The notes below the pieces were generated by a model, which saw only the letters and a program-made list of their open reading frames with translations, searched no databases and was not told the origin of the DNA. From positions 1 to 25,887 of the forward strand of contig CALCHY010000391.1 in NCBI GenBank assembly GCA_937907415.1: a DNA stretch of 25,887 bases, in the 5' to 3' direction. The position numbers were made by a program, and so were the translations under genes. The first letter of the stretch is position 1; each line of letters starts with the position of its first letter. Source of the stretch: an uncultured Trueperaceae bacterium. GTDB lineage: Bacteria > Deinococcota > Deinococci > Deinococcales > Trueperaceae. Shown piece by piece: positions 1 through 11,738 of the stretch.

Positions 1-2070
1 CCGGCCGCCACTCAGACGCCGCAGGAGGCGACCCCGGCGTCCCCGCCGGCCGTCTTGGGCTACCCCGTGGTGCAGAGCGTTGACGGCGCAGTCAAGGGCA
101 TGCAGAACGGCCAGGCACTGTGGACGTTGGCGTTTCCCGTAGGAAGCGGCGAGACGGCGGGGCTATTCCAGGCGGGAACAGACGCCTACGTTGGTCACGG
201 CAACAGCGTGCTAGTCGTCGACGCCCGCACCGGCGTGGTCCAGAAGCGCTACCGCTTGCCTGCGCAGGTAACCGCCATCACCAACTCTGCTGGCGTGCCG
301 CTGGCCGCCATCACCTACTCGAACGGCGCAGAGGGCCGCATCGCCATCCTCTCCTCTGGCCCAGAGGCCAGCGAGCCGTTCGACGTCGATCCGAAGCTCT
401 ACGGTTGGCTGCGCACGGAAGCGCTTGGCGAGAACCCAACCGAGCGCCTGCGGCAGGACCCGACTAACCCGTGGCTCTACCTGGAGGCCGCCAGGGCCGC
501 CCAACCAGGCAGCAACGACGAGGCGCGCTACATCGACGGCGCGCTCGCGAACGCCGCCACGTTCTACGAGCGGGCGCAGCTCGCGCGTGAACTCATGCGC
601 TTCTCGCCGCCGCAGCGCGAGGCGGCAGCCAGCGCCATGTACGGCGCCCTTTCAGACTTCGTGGCGCGCGGTTACCGCGCCGAGCTCCTCTTCGATGAGG
701 CGTTGGCGGAGACATACGGCTTCCCGCTCGGCGCGCTGCAGGCCGCCTTGGGTCGCGGAGACATCCAGGCCGCCGGCTTCTGGGCAGACTGGGTCTACCC
801 TCTCTCCACGCCGGCCGTGCCCGCGACACAAGCCGCACTGCGCGATTACGCCGATTACCTCCGCGCGGACGGTCAACGTGAGGCCGCGAGCCAGTGGCTC
901 GAGCGTTCACGCGAGGGCGCAGGATTCGACCTGGCCGCCGCCATCAGGCAGGCAGCGCTGGACGTTGGCCGCACGGGTTGGTACGGCGTAGCTGCGCTGC
1001 TCGTCGCCCTCATCGCGCTGTACGTCACGCTTGCCGCCAAGTACTGGCGCGCGCAAAGCCTGAACCTGCGCCGCAACTCCGGCAAGGGCGGCGGGGCGCG
1101 GCTCTTCTTCTTGCGCTACGCCACCTTCACCGAGCGGCTAGTCGCCGTCCTACTCTTGGCAGCGGCGATGGCCCTCACCGGCTTGCAAGGCTGGGCGCGT
1201 GACGGCGACGCGTTGCCAGCCGCTTGGGGTTCTGGCTCGCTTGCGTCCGTGCCGTCACTCGACGCCTTGGCCCGCACCAGCGGTAGCGGCCCAGACATCG
1301 GCTTCGTGAGGGGCTACGCGGAGCAGACCGCTGGCCTGACAGATCCGGCAGCGGAGGCGTACCGCACGGCGCCGAACGATGCAGACGCCGTCAACAACCT
1401 TGGCGTACTGACGAACGATCCGGCCCTCTACCAGCGTGCACTCGACCTCAAGCCAGGCCTGCCGGCCGCGAACTTCAATCTTGGTCAGGGCAGCAACCCT
1501 TCGCGGCTCATGGCGGCGTTCGCTCCGGACGACAAGGCGCTCGTCGTGCCGGACGAGACGCGGTTGCGCAGCGCCGTGACTGGCACTTTCCTAGAGGCGC
1601 TAGCCAACGTCTTCACCAACCCGTGGGCCGCCCTAACCGGCGTTGCTGGCGTTGGCGTCGCGCAGTGGGTGTGGCTCGTCATCGTCGTGGCGTTCCTCAT
1701 CGTCGTGCTCTTCAACCTCATCCAGCTCGTCCTGCCGCGGCCGCGTCTAGCGCGCAACGCGCCGCGCACACCCCTTTATCACGTGCTCGCCGTGCTCCTA
1801 CCCGGCACCGGTCAGGCTGACGAGTTCTGGGGCTTGCTGCTCGCCGTGCCGTGGGCCATCTTCGGCGTCGACCTCCTGCTTCACTACGTGCCAATGGGCG
1901 TCGGACCCGCCATCAGTTACATGACGGACCTCATCGCGTTAGGCGTCATCTACCTCATCAACCTCGTGACGTTCTTCGTGGAGTTGGCCTCGTACAACAG
2001 GCGCATGCAGGCCCTCAAGGTCAACGACCCGCAAACGGCCCGCGAGTACGGCATGCGAGTCGGCGCCTGA
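1..2070 (+). CDS. Large membrane protein with propeller-like and TPR-like regions (5' truncated by window)
   Basis: The frame is open to the first base, so the start lies outside the window; a TTG at 55 is possible but the preceding Pro/Ala-rich codons read as linker. In order the protein shows a propeller-like stretch (motif VVDARTGVV, then a second strand set), alpha-helical TPR-like repeats (DPTNPWLYLEAARA; later NDADAVNNLGVL and ALYQRALDLKPGLPAANFNL), a TM helix in the middle, a second hydrophobic helix, and about four TM helices in the last 150 residues. This layout suggests an envelope scaffold or assembly protein, but I do not recognise a named family. The downstream EamA gene starts at or near its stop, so the two are probably co-transcribed. 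The function is unknown; that it is a real gene is near certain from length and codon pattern. Confidence 0.85.
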   Translation, partial: PAATQTPQEATPASPPAVLGYPVVQSVDGAVKGMQNGQALWTLAFPVGSGETAGLFQAGTDAYVGHGNSVLVVDARTGVVQKRYRLPAQVTAITNSAGVPLAAITYSNGAEGRIAILSSGPEASEPFDVDPKLYGWLRTEALGENPTERLRQDPTNPWLYLEAARAAQPGSNDEARYIDGALANAATFYERAQLARELMRFSPPQREAAASAMYGALSDFVARGYRAELLFDEALAETYGFPLGALQAALGRGDIQAAGFWADWVYPLSTPAVPATQAALRDYADYLRADGQREAASQWLERSREGAGFDLAAAIRQAALDVGRTGWYGVAALLVALIALYVTLAAKYWRAQSLNLRRNSGKGGGARLFFLRYATFTERLVAVLLLAAAMALTGLQGWARDGDALPAAWGSGSLASVPSLDALARTSGSGPDIGFVRGYAEQTAGLTDPAAEAYRTAPNDADAVNNLGVLTNDPALYQRALDLKPGLPAANFNLGQGSNPSRLMAAFAPDDKALVVPDETRLRSAVTGTFLEALANVFTNPWAALTGVAGVGVAQWVWLVIVVAFLIVVLFNLIQLVLPRPRLARNAPRTPLYHVLAVLLPGTGQADEFWGLLLAVPWAIFGVDLLLHYVPMGVGPAISYMTDLIALGVIYLINLVTFFVELASYNRRMQALKVNDPQTAREYGMRVGA

Positions 2071-3020
2071 CCAAGACTTCAACCACCAAGGAGCGCACGC
2101 GCGTAGTCGGGTACGCCCTCGTCGCGTTCGCCGCGCTCCTCTGGGCGTTGTTGGGGGTCTTCTCCAAGAACCTCCTCGCCGCCGGGGTCGGTCCCACCGA
2201 GATAGCGTTCTGGCGCGCCGCGATCGGCGGCGCGCTGTTCGTAGTGCACGCCATGGTGGAGGGGAACCTGCGCCTCCAGCGCAGGTCCGACGCCCTGGCG
2301 TTCGTGGCGTTCGCGCTCGTTGGCGTGACGCTCTTCTATACGGCCCTCAACATCGCCATCGAGGCTGGCGGCGTGAGCCTGGCGTTCATCCTCCTCTACT
2401 CGGCGCCGGCGTTCGTAGCTGTGCTCGCCGCCCTCCTGCTTGGCGAGCGCCTAACGCGCCTGAAGGGCCTGCTCGTTGCCGTGGCGGTCGTGGGGGTGGC
2501 GCTCGTCGCACAGGGCGGCGAATCCGGCATGACGGTGAGTTTCAGGAGCGTGACTTGGGGCCTGATAGCTGGCGCCTCGTACGCGAGTTACTACCTCTTC
2601 GGCAAGTGGATCCTCAGGCGCTACCGGCCAGCCACCATCTACGCGTTCGTCATGCCCCTCGGCGCGCTCGGGTTGCTGCCGTTCACGCCGTTCGCCGCCG
2701 TGAAGCACGCCACCTTGGAGATCTGGCTCTACCTCGTCCTCATGTCAGTCCTCTCTACGTATGCCGCTTACCTCGTCTATTACACGGGGTTGAAGCGCGT
2801 CGAGGCGTCGAGGGCGGTGCTCGTCGCGACCATAGAGCCCGTCGTTGCCGCGGCGCTTGCCGCCTGGCTCTTCGGGGAGCGCCTTGGCACCCTCGGCATC
2901 CTCGGCGGGGCGTTAGTGGTGGGAGCGGCCATGCTCTCCGCCCTCCCGGAGCGCGGTCGGCGCTCGCGCGCCCACGAGCCCGTCGGTGCCGACCCGGGCG
3001 TTGACGACCTCGTACGCTAG
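2067..3020 (+). CDS. EamA/DMT-family transporter (drug/metabolite exporter type)
   Basis: The protein has about ten hydrophobic helices in two homologous halves. Each half ends in the family-typical LLGERL/LFGERL pattern followed by a long Ala/Val-rich helix (LLLGERLTRLKGLLVAVAVVGVAL and WLFGERLGTLGILGGALVVGAA, each read in part). DMT proteins export or exchange small metabolites such as amino acids in the inner membrane; the substrate cannot be told here. The start is a problem. No ATG, GTG or TTG lies in frame between the upstream gene's stop and the first TM helix. CTG at 2067, overlapping that stop as CTGA, gives a natural N-terminus (MTKTSTTKERTRVVGYA). The next TTG at 2148 would remove most of TM1. 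An AAGGAG at 2087-2092 is followed by no usable start. The family call is firm; the start is weak. Confidence 0.85.
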   Translation: MTKTSTTKERTRVVGYALVAFAALLWALLGVFSKNLLAAGVGPTEIAFWRAAIGGALFVVHAMVEGNLRLQRRSDALAFVAFALVGVTLFYTALNIAIEAGGVSLAFILLYSAPAFVAVLAALLLGERLTRLKGLLVAVAVVGVALVAQGGESGMTVSFRSVTWGLIAGASYASYYLFGKWILRRYRPATIYAFVMPLGALGLLPFTPFAAVKHATLEIWLYLVLMSVLSTYAAYLVYYTGLKRVEASRAVLVATIEPVVAAALAAWLFGERLGTLGILGGALVVGAAMLSALPERGRRSRAHEPVGADPGVDDLVR

Positions 3021-3029
3021 TGCTAGCAT
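3001..3029 (+). promoter_or_regulatory. Predicted promoter of the arginine operon
   Basis: TTGACG at 3001-3006 is followed after 17 nt by TAGCAT at 3024-3029, which has an extended -10 (TGC just upstream). The -35 lies inside the end of the EamA gene. A start of transcription near 3036 would give argG a leader of about 250 nt. The same TGCTAG type of extended -10 occurs before the 3D-domain gene and the MaoC gene. Confidence 0.6.
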
Positions 3030-3085
3030 TGCAACGTTATCAGCGGTAATGCATAAGCATCCGCTCGGTCACTAACCCGCACATC

Positions 3086-3151
3086 ATGGCTAGCACTCGG
3101 CGCCCCCACCACCTCAGTACCCAGAAGAACCTACGAGCCCGACGTAGCTGA
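3086..3151 (+). CDS. Possible leader peptide of the arg operon (21 aa)
   Basis: An ATG at 3086 opens a 21-codon frame ending in TGA at 3149-3151. The product begins MASTRR and ends RARRS, with five Arg codons, two of them in an adjacent pair just before the stop. It lies in the long leader between the predicted promoter and the 3182-3215 hairpin, the position of classical amino-acid attenuator peptides. Against it: no convincing Shine-Dalgarno precedes the ATG, and Arg codons are common in GC-rich random frames. It is a candidate, not an established gene. Confidence 0.3.
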   Translation: MASTRRPHHLSTQKNLRARRS

Positions 3152-3160
3152 GCGCACTGA

Positions 3161-3215
3161 CGCCACCTCGCTAGCGTAGCCATCACGGCCGCTCCCATGA
3201 GGTGGCGGCCGTGAT
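3161..3215 (+). promoter_or_regulatory. Leader hairpin with possible loop pairing upstream of argG
   Basis: A perfect 11-bp stem pairs ATCACGGCCGC (3182-3192) with GCGGCCGTGAT (3205-3215), leaving a 12-nt loop. The loop plus the first stem bases carry GAGGTGGCG (3199-3207), exactly complementary to CGCCACCTC at 3161-3169. A shorter copy, CCACCTC, lies at 3109-3115 inside the leader ORF. The arrangement allows a pseudoknot or two competing folds, as in an attenuator. The stem is followed by TTCTC, not a clean U-tract. A 12-nt perfect palindrome, TATGCATGCATA, follows at 3229-3240. It lacks the T-box consensus. Confidence 0.5.
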
Positions 3216-3285
3216 TCTCGGTCGTCATTATGCATGCATAGCGGGTAAGCGCCACGCACTAGCGCCAGAACGTTAAGGAGCAGAG

Positions 3286-4512
<1,227 letters not shown>

Positions 4513-4524
4513 GGGCTAGGAGCA

Positions 4525-5007
4525 GTGGCCAGCCCCGCCGTTCTCCCCAAGAAGCCAGGGGCCGATTACGCTCCGCCGCGCCTGCGTGACGCGAGGGCGT
4601 CAGACGCCGCCTCGCTAGCGCGGCTTTACGCCGTCGCGCGCCCCGAACTGGCGCTTAGTAGCGCCGACTTCCGTGAGTGGCTCTCGCTTGACAGCGCGCT
4701 GCTGGTAGAGGACGCGGCCGGCGAGGTCGTAGCCGCGCTCCGTTACGGCGAGGAGGCGGAGGGGTGGCGCGTAGAGCCGATCGTCACCGACCCTGACCAC
4801 CGCGGCCAAGGTTACGGGCGCTGGCTGATGACGATGCTCGAGGCGGAAGCCATCCGCGCCAACGTGCCTTACCTCGCCCTCAAGCTCAGCGACCCTGCGG
4901 TGCTCCCCTACTATCTGCGCCTTGGTTACCGGCCGCTGGAGGACGACGAACTCGACCTCGTCAAGCGCGTCGGTGGGGTATGGCAGCGGCGGAGCAGCAC
5001 ATCATGA
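4525..5007 (+). CDS. GNAT-family N-acetyltransferase inside the arg operon
   Basis: A 160-residue single GNAT domain. The acetyl-CoA loop reads VTDPDHRGQGYGRWLM (about residues 87-102), and the C-terminal strand and helix read LPYYLRLGYRPLEDDELDLVKRV. It probably transfers an acetyl group to a small-molecule amine; the substrate is not evident. The GTG at 4525 follows a GAGGGCTAGGAG stretch 12 nt after the argG stop, and the stop overlaps argH as ATGA. The position between argG and argH suggests an arginine-related or amino-acid-related role, but the canonical acetylglutamate activity is better placed in the downstream gene 6446-7048. Confidence 0.85.
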   Translation: MASPAVLPKKPGADYAPPRLRDARASDAASLARLYAVARPELALSSADFREWLSLDSALLVEDAAGEVVAALRYGEEAEGWRVEPIVTDPDHRGQGYGRWLMTMLEAEAIRANVPYLALKLSDPAVLPYYLRLGYRPLEDDELDLVKRVGGVWQRRSSTS

Positions 5008-6449
5008 GCGGCGCGTCTGACAAGCCGCGCGACGCCCGCATGTGGGGCGGCAGGTTCGCTGAGCCAACCGACGCGCTCGTGCAGCGCGTAAACGCCTCGA
5101 TCACCGTCGACTCGGCGATGGCCGAGGATGACCTGCTCGGCTCCATCGCTCACGCGACCATGCTGGCGCGTCAGGGGATCATCACGAGCGCGGAGGGCGA
5201 CGCCATCGTCGCCGGCCTGCGCGAGCTGTTGGCGGAGGTGCGGGCTGGCAAGGTGACGTGGCGCGAGGAGCTAGAGGACGTGCACATGAACCTCGAGTCG
5301 CTCCTCACAGAGCGCCTCGGCGCCGTTGGCGGGAAACTCCACACCGCTCGCAGCCGCAACGACCAGGTCGCTACCGACGCCCGCCTCTACCTAGCGCGCC
5401 GCGGCCGCGAGCTGCGTGACCTGATCGTCGAGCTGCGGCGCGTGCTCGTGCAGTTGGCCGCTGAGCACATCGACGTGATCATGCCCGGCTACACGCACTT
5501 GCAGGTGGCGCAACCTGTGCGGTTCTCGCACCATCTGCTCGCCTACCACGAGATGTTCAAGCGCGATCAGGGCCGCATGGAGGATGCACTCGAGCGCGCG
5601 GACGTGTCGCCGCTGGGCGCGGGCGCCCTCGCTGGCACGACGTTCCCTATCGACCGCGACCTCACGGCGGAACTCCTCGGCTTCGGCAGCGTCGCGGCCA
5701 ACTCGCTCGACGCCGTCTCCGACCGCGATTACATGCTCGAGACGCTCTCCGCCCTCTCCATCCTGATGATGCACCTCTCGCGCCTAAGCGAAGAGCTCAT
5801 CTTGTGGTCGTCCGCCGAGTTCGGCTTCGTCACCCTCAGTGACGCTTACACGACTGGCAGTTCGATCATGCCGCAGAAGAAGAACCCGGACGTCTGCGAG
5901 CTCGTCAGGGGGAAGACGGGCCGCGTGTACGGCTCCCTGATCGGGCTCCTGACGGTCATGAAGGGCCTGCCGCTTGCGTACAACAAGGACATGCAGGAGG
6001 ACAAAGAGGGCCTGTTCGACGCACTAGACACGGCACGCGATTGCGTGCGCCTCTACGTCGGCATGTTGCCGCGCATGCGCGTGCATGCTGACCGCATGCG
6101 GGCCGCGGCTGGGCGCGGCTACTCGAACGCCACCGACCTCGCTGATTACCTCGTGCGGCGCGGCTTAGCTTTCCGCGACGCCCACCACGTAGTCGGTCGC
6201 CTGGTCGCCTTGGCGGTGCGGCGCGGTGTCGCCCTCGAGGAACTGTCGCTTGCTGACATGCAGGAAGCCGAGCCCGTCATCGGCGCGGACGTGTTCAGCG
6301 CCCTCGAGCTCGACACGGTGGTTGACGCCCGCAAGTCTTACGGCGGCACCGCACGCGCCCGCGTGCTCGAACAGGTCGCCGCAGCCAACGCCAACCTCGA
6401 GGCCATCAAGCCGCTAGCGCCCACCAACCACGTGGAGGAGCAAGGATGA
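5004..6449 (+). CDS. argH: Argininosuccinate lyase
   Basis: This enzyme splits argininosuccinate to arginine and fumarate, the final step of the pathway, and acts as a cytosolic homotetramer. The fumarase/aspartase-superfamily signature GSSIMPQKKNPD is intact, with upstream HTARSRNDQVATD and GYTHLQVAQPVRF. The chosen start, ATG 5004, overlaps the preceding stop (ATGA), has GGAG about 10 nt upstream and gives 481 residues (MSGASDKPRDARMWGGRF), close to family length. An ATG at 4980 in the same frame would add eight residues and is less likely. Translation is probably coupled to the GNAT gene upstream and the GNAT gene downstream, both joined by 4-nt overlaps. Confidence 0.97.
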   Translation: MSGASDKPRDARMWGGRFAEPTDALVQRVNASITVDSAMAEDDLLGSIAHATMLARQGIITSAEGDAIVAGLRELLAEVRAGKVTWREELEDVHMNLESLLTERLGAVGGKLHTARSRNDQVATDARLYLARRGRELRDLIVELRRVLVQLAAEHIDVIMPGYTHLQVAQPVRFSHHLLAYHEMFKRDQGRMEDALERADVSPLGAGALAGTTFPIDRDLTAELLGFGSVAANSLDAVSDRDYMLETLSALSILMMHLSRLSEELILWSSAEFGFVTLSDAYTTGSSIMPQKKNPDVCELVRGKTGRVYGSLIGLLTVMKGLPLAYNKDMQEDKEGLFDALDTARDCVRLYVGMLPRMRVHADRMRAAAGRGYSNATDLADYLVRRGLAFRDAHHVVGRLVALAVRRGVALEELSLADMQEAEPVIGADVFSALELDTVVDARKSYGGTARARVLEQVAAANANLEAIKPLAPTNHVEEQG

Positions 6450-7048
6450 GCGAGTTCCTTGGCACGACGCCACAACCCCTGCCTACCGCGCCAGACGCCA
6501 AGCCAGCGGTGCAACTGACCGTACGCCCGGCCCGCGCCGAGGACGTCCCGCTCATCTTCGAGAACATCGGCTACTGGGCTGGGCAAGGCCGCATGCTCGT
6601 TCGCCCCATGCAGAACATCTTCGAGAACCTCCGTGACTTCTTCGTCGCCGAGGTCGACGAAGGCAACGGTCCGCAGTTCGCAGGTAACGGCGCCATGCAC
6701 ATCCTGTGGGGCGACATCGCCGAGGTCCGCGGGCTGGCGGTCGCACCGAACGTACGCTCGCGCGGCGTAGGCAAGGCGCTCGTAGCCGCGTGCGAGGAGG
6801 AGGCGCGGCGCGTAGGCATACCCGTGCTCTTCGCTTGGACTTACGAAGTCGAGTTCTTCGAGCGTTGCGGCTTCAACCTCATCGACAAGACCCGCGACCT
6901 GCACCCGCGCGTGTGGTCCGAGTGCCTCCGCTGCCCCTTCTACGTCGGCTGCAACGAGAACGGTGTCGTCAAGCGCCTGGACGGCATCCCGCTGCCACAC
7001 AACCTCCCGGAGCCGCCGCCAGCGCAAGTGCCGCCCGGCATCCGCTGA
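6446..7048 (+). CDS. argA: Short GNAT-type N-acetylglutamate synthase (ArgA-like)
   Basis: A 200-residue GNAT protein that overlaps argH by ATGA. It has the acetyl-CoA site VAPNVRSRGVGKALV and the family-specific tail WSECLRCPFYVGCNE, a Cys-rich pattern I associate with the short single-domain NAGS proteins (as in Mycobacterium). Such enzymes acetylate glutamate to start arginine biosynthesis, without the kinase-like domain of E. coli ArgA. Its place as last gene of argG–GNAT–argH supports the assignment. The N-terminal 30 residues are Pro/Ala-rich and probably disordered. An alternative is a related amino-acid acetyltransferase. The operon ends at the 7064-7098 inverted repeat. Confidence 0.82.
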   Translation: MSEFLGTTPQPLPTAPDAKPAVQLTVRPARAEDVPLIFENIGYWAGQGRMLVRPMQNIFENLRDFFVAEVDEGNGPQFAGNGAMHILWGDIAEVRGLAVAPNVRSRGVGKALVAACEEEARRVGIPVLFAWTYEVEFFERCGFNLIDKTRDLHPRVWSECLRCPFYVGCNENGVVKRLDGIPLPHNLPEPPPAQVPPGIR

Positions 7049-7063
7049 GGACCTAACGCCCAT

Positions 7064-7098
7064 TACCGGCCGCGCAGGCGAGACATGCGCGGCCGGTA
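7064..7098 (+). terminator. 13-bp perfect inverted repeat between the arg operon and ansA
   Basis: TACCGGCCGCGCA (7064-7076) is the exact reverse complement of 7086-7098, with a 9-nt loop. It begins 16 nt after the argA-like stop, so it can act as a very stable terminator hairpin, although no U-tract follows. Its right arm runs into TATAGT (7097-7102), the presumed -10 of the asparaginase gene, so it could also be an operator. Confidence 0.6.
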
Positions 7099-7102
7099 TA
7101 GT
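7097..7102 (+). promoter_or_regulatory. -10 box of a leaderless promoter (ansA)
   Basis: TATAGT is followed by exactly 6 nt and then the GTG start at 7109, so the predicted transcription start coincides with the start codon. There is no Shine-Dalgarno. No clear -35 is visible because the region is occupied by the inverted repeat. Confidence 0.6.
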
Positions 7103-7108
7103 CGAGCC

Positions 7109-8122
<1,014 letters not shown>

Positions 8123-8155
8123 CACGCCGCTCACGGCGCTGGCGCGGTCCACGGT

Positions 8156-8161
8156 TATGCT
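8156..8161 (+). promoter_or_regulatory. -10 box of a leaderless promoter (mce)
   Basis: TATGCT is followed by 6 nt (GGGTTC) and GTG at 8168. No Shine-Dalgarno is present. The spacing is identical to that at ansA and proC. A -35 is not obvious. Confidence 0.5.
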
Positions 8162-8167
8162 GGGTTC

Positions 8168-8623
8168 GTGTTCGACGACGACATCGCCGCTGCCACCTCG
8201 GGCCTGCCTTCCCTCGACGGCGCTCAGCTAGATCACGTTGGCATCGCCGTCGCGCACTTGGCTGATGGCGCTGCGCCGTTCGAGCTGCTCGGCTTGGGGC
8301 GCGAGGGTCAGGACGAGCTGGTGCGGGGCCAAGACGTGCACGTGCGCACGCTGCGGGCAGGTGACGTGCTCATCGAACTCCTCGCCCCAGTGAGCGACCA
8401 AGGGGCGGTGGCGCGCTTCCTCGCGAAGCGCGGTCCCGGCCTGCACCACTTGGCGTTCCGCGTAGAAGACCTTGACGCCGAGATCGTCCGGCTGCAGGGC
8501 GAGGGCGTCCCACTCATAGATACAACGCCGCGGCCTGGCATTCACGGCACGAGGGTCGTGTTCATCCACCCCCGCTTCGCTGACGGGGTGCTCGTCGAGT
8601 TAGTCGAATACCCGCCCACCTGA
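8168..8623 (+). CDS. mce: Methylmalonyl-CoA epimerase-like VOC protein
   Basis: A 151-residue vicinal-oxygen-chelate protein. The first metal-binding strand reads LDHVGIAV, and the second half has GLHHLAFRVEDLDA followed by GVPLIDTTPRPGIHG and VFIHPRFADGVLVELVEY, the pattern of methylmalonyl-CoA epimerases. The enzyme interconverts the S and R forms of methylmalonyl-CoA in propionate metabolism using a divalent metal. The mutase is not in this window. The GTG start is supported by the -10 six bases upstream. The VanZ-like gene overlaps its stop by one base. Another VOC lyase is a less likely alternative. Confidence 0.85.
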   Translation: MFDDDIAAATSGLPSLDGAQLDHVGIAVAHLADGAAPFELLGLGREGQDELVRGQDVHVRTLRAGDVLIELLAPVSDQGAVARFLAKRGPGLHHLAFRVEDLDAEIVRLQGEGVPLIDTTPRPGIHGTRVVFIHPRFADGVLVELVEYPPT

Positions 8624-9033
8624 TGGCTGCTGGTTCACCTGATGCCAAGGCACGTCCGTGGCGCGAGCGGCCAGCGTGGGTGCGGTGGGCCGGTTGGTCG
8701 GCCGCCGTGTTGTGGGCAGCGTTCCTCTTCCTGCAATCGAGTTCATCAACCGCCGGCTCGTTCCTCGCGGCGTTTCCGCCAGGCAGCGACAAGATCGTCC
8801 ACGCGGGCGCGTTCGGGCTGCTAGGTGCCCTCGTGACGCTGGCTAGCGGCAACCCGCTTCTTGGCATCGTGCTCGCCTTCGCTTATGGCGCCAGCGACGA
8901 GATCCACCAATGGTTCGTGCCTGAGCGCGCCACTGACGTCCTCGACTTGCTCGCGGACACCGTCGGCGGGGCCGTCGGTGCGTTCGGCGTGGAGTTCCTT
9001 GCGCGCCGGCGTCACCGCAGGTCATTACAATGA
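8623..9033 (+). CDS. VanZ-like family membrane protein
   Basis: A 136-residue protein with about four TM helices and the VanZ-family signature: DKIVHAGAFGLLGALV (about residues 55-70), then SDEIHQWFVPERATDVLDLLADTVGG (read in part), containing the conserved D..HQ.F.P.R...D pattern. VanZ proteins sit in the inner membrane; their biochemical role is mostly undefined, and VanZ of vancomycin operons gives teicoplanin resistance. Nothing here suggests a glycopeptide resistance cluster. The ATG overlaps the epimerase stop by one base, so translation is coupled. Confidence 0.85.
   Translation: MAAGSPDAKARPWRERPAWVRWAGWSAAVLWAAFLFLQSSSSTAGSFLAAFPPGSDKIVHAGAFGLLGALVTLASGNPLLGIVLAFAYGASDEIHQWFVPERATDVLDLLADTVGGAVGAFGVEFLARRRHRRSLQ
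9026..9031 (+). promoter_or_regulatory. -10 box of a leaderless promoter (proC)
   Basis: TACAAT is followed by 6 nt (GACGGC) and ATG at 9038. It sits inside the near-palindrome GTCATT-AC-AATGAC (9021-9034), which could be an operator. It overlaps the last codons of the VanZ gene. Confidence 0.6.
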
Positions 9034-9037
9034 CGGC

Positions 9038-9852
9038 ATGAACGCAGATAACCAGAGCTCCCGCGGCCCTCGCATCGTGTTCGTGGGTGCCGGCCGGATG
9101 GGAGGGGCGGTCCTGCAAGGTGCGCTGGCTGCGGGCGCCCTTAAACAAGACGAGGTGGCCATCTTCCACCCCAACCCCAGGCGCCTTGCCGAACTAACGG
9201 AACGCTTTGGAGTGGCCGGCGTCGACGACGCTGGCCTTCACGACGCGCAGCACGTGCTGTTGGCCGTCAAGCCGCAGTCGTTCGCGAAAGTAGCTCCCAT
9301 AGTGGCGCAGCGCCACGCCTCGTTCATCTCGCTCATGGCAGGCGTAACGGCCGAGACCATCGCGCGGCGCGTCGGCTCGATGCGCGTCATCCGCGCCATG
9401 CCGAACTTGGGAGCCGGCCTCGGAGTGGCAGCCACCGCGCTCACCTGGCTACCAGAGGCAACCGCGGACGACGTCGCCCTCGCACGCCGCCTTTTCGGCT
9501 CGGTAGGGCGCGTTTACGACTTACGCGAGGAGCTCTTCGACGCGTTCACGGGCATGGCTGGCTCCGGTCCGGCGTACGTGGCCGTCATGGCGGAGGCGCT
9601 AGCCGACGGCGGCGTGCGCGTAGGCCTAGACCGCTCCCTCGCGCGCGACGTGGCGCGGCAAGTTCTGCTCGCCTCGGCGAAGTTGCTCGAGACGCGCCAC
9701 CCTAGCGAACTCAAGGACGAAGTCTCGTCGGCGGGCGGTACCGCCATCGCGGGGGTGCGCACGCTCGAGCGGCACCGCCTGCGCTTCGCGCTCATCGACG
9801 CCATCGAGGAAGCAACGCGCCGGGCAGGCGAACTAAGCGGCGAGGGCAGCAA

Positions 9853-9856
<4 letters not shown>
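9038..9856 (+). CDS. proC: Pyrroline-5-carboxylate reductase
   Basis: It reduces pyrroline-5-carboxylate to proline with NAD(P)H, the last step of proline synthesis, in the cytosol. The N-terminal Rossmann motif is FVGAGRMGGAVLQG. Further motifs are AVKPQ, RAMPN, and the C-terminal signature GSGPAYV followed by the helix ending DEVSSAGGTAIAGVRTLE. The ATG at 9038 gives 272 residues, the usual length. Longer in-frame extension into the VanZ gene is rejected because the glycine motif would lie too far in. The downstream secreted protein gene starts on its stop (GTGA). Confidence 0.97.
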
Positions 9857-11711
<1,855 letters not shown>

Positions 11712-11738
11712 TCAGACAGCACTGGTAGGTTCTTCACT

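Noticed and set aside
3161..3220. T-box-like AGGTGGCGGCCGTG upstream of argG
   Set aside because: The T-box core (GGGTGG.ACCGCG) is not matched, and the bases lie within a self-complementary hairpin. No specifier loop was found.
7085..7108. ATG start at 7085 for the asparaginase
   Set aside because: It lies inside the inverted repeat and upstream of the -10 box; GTG 7109 gives the family-typical N-terminus.
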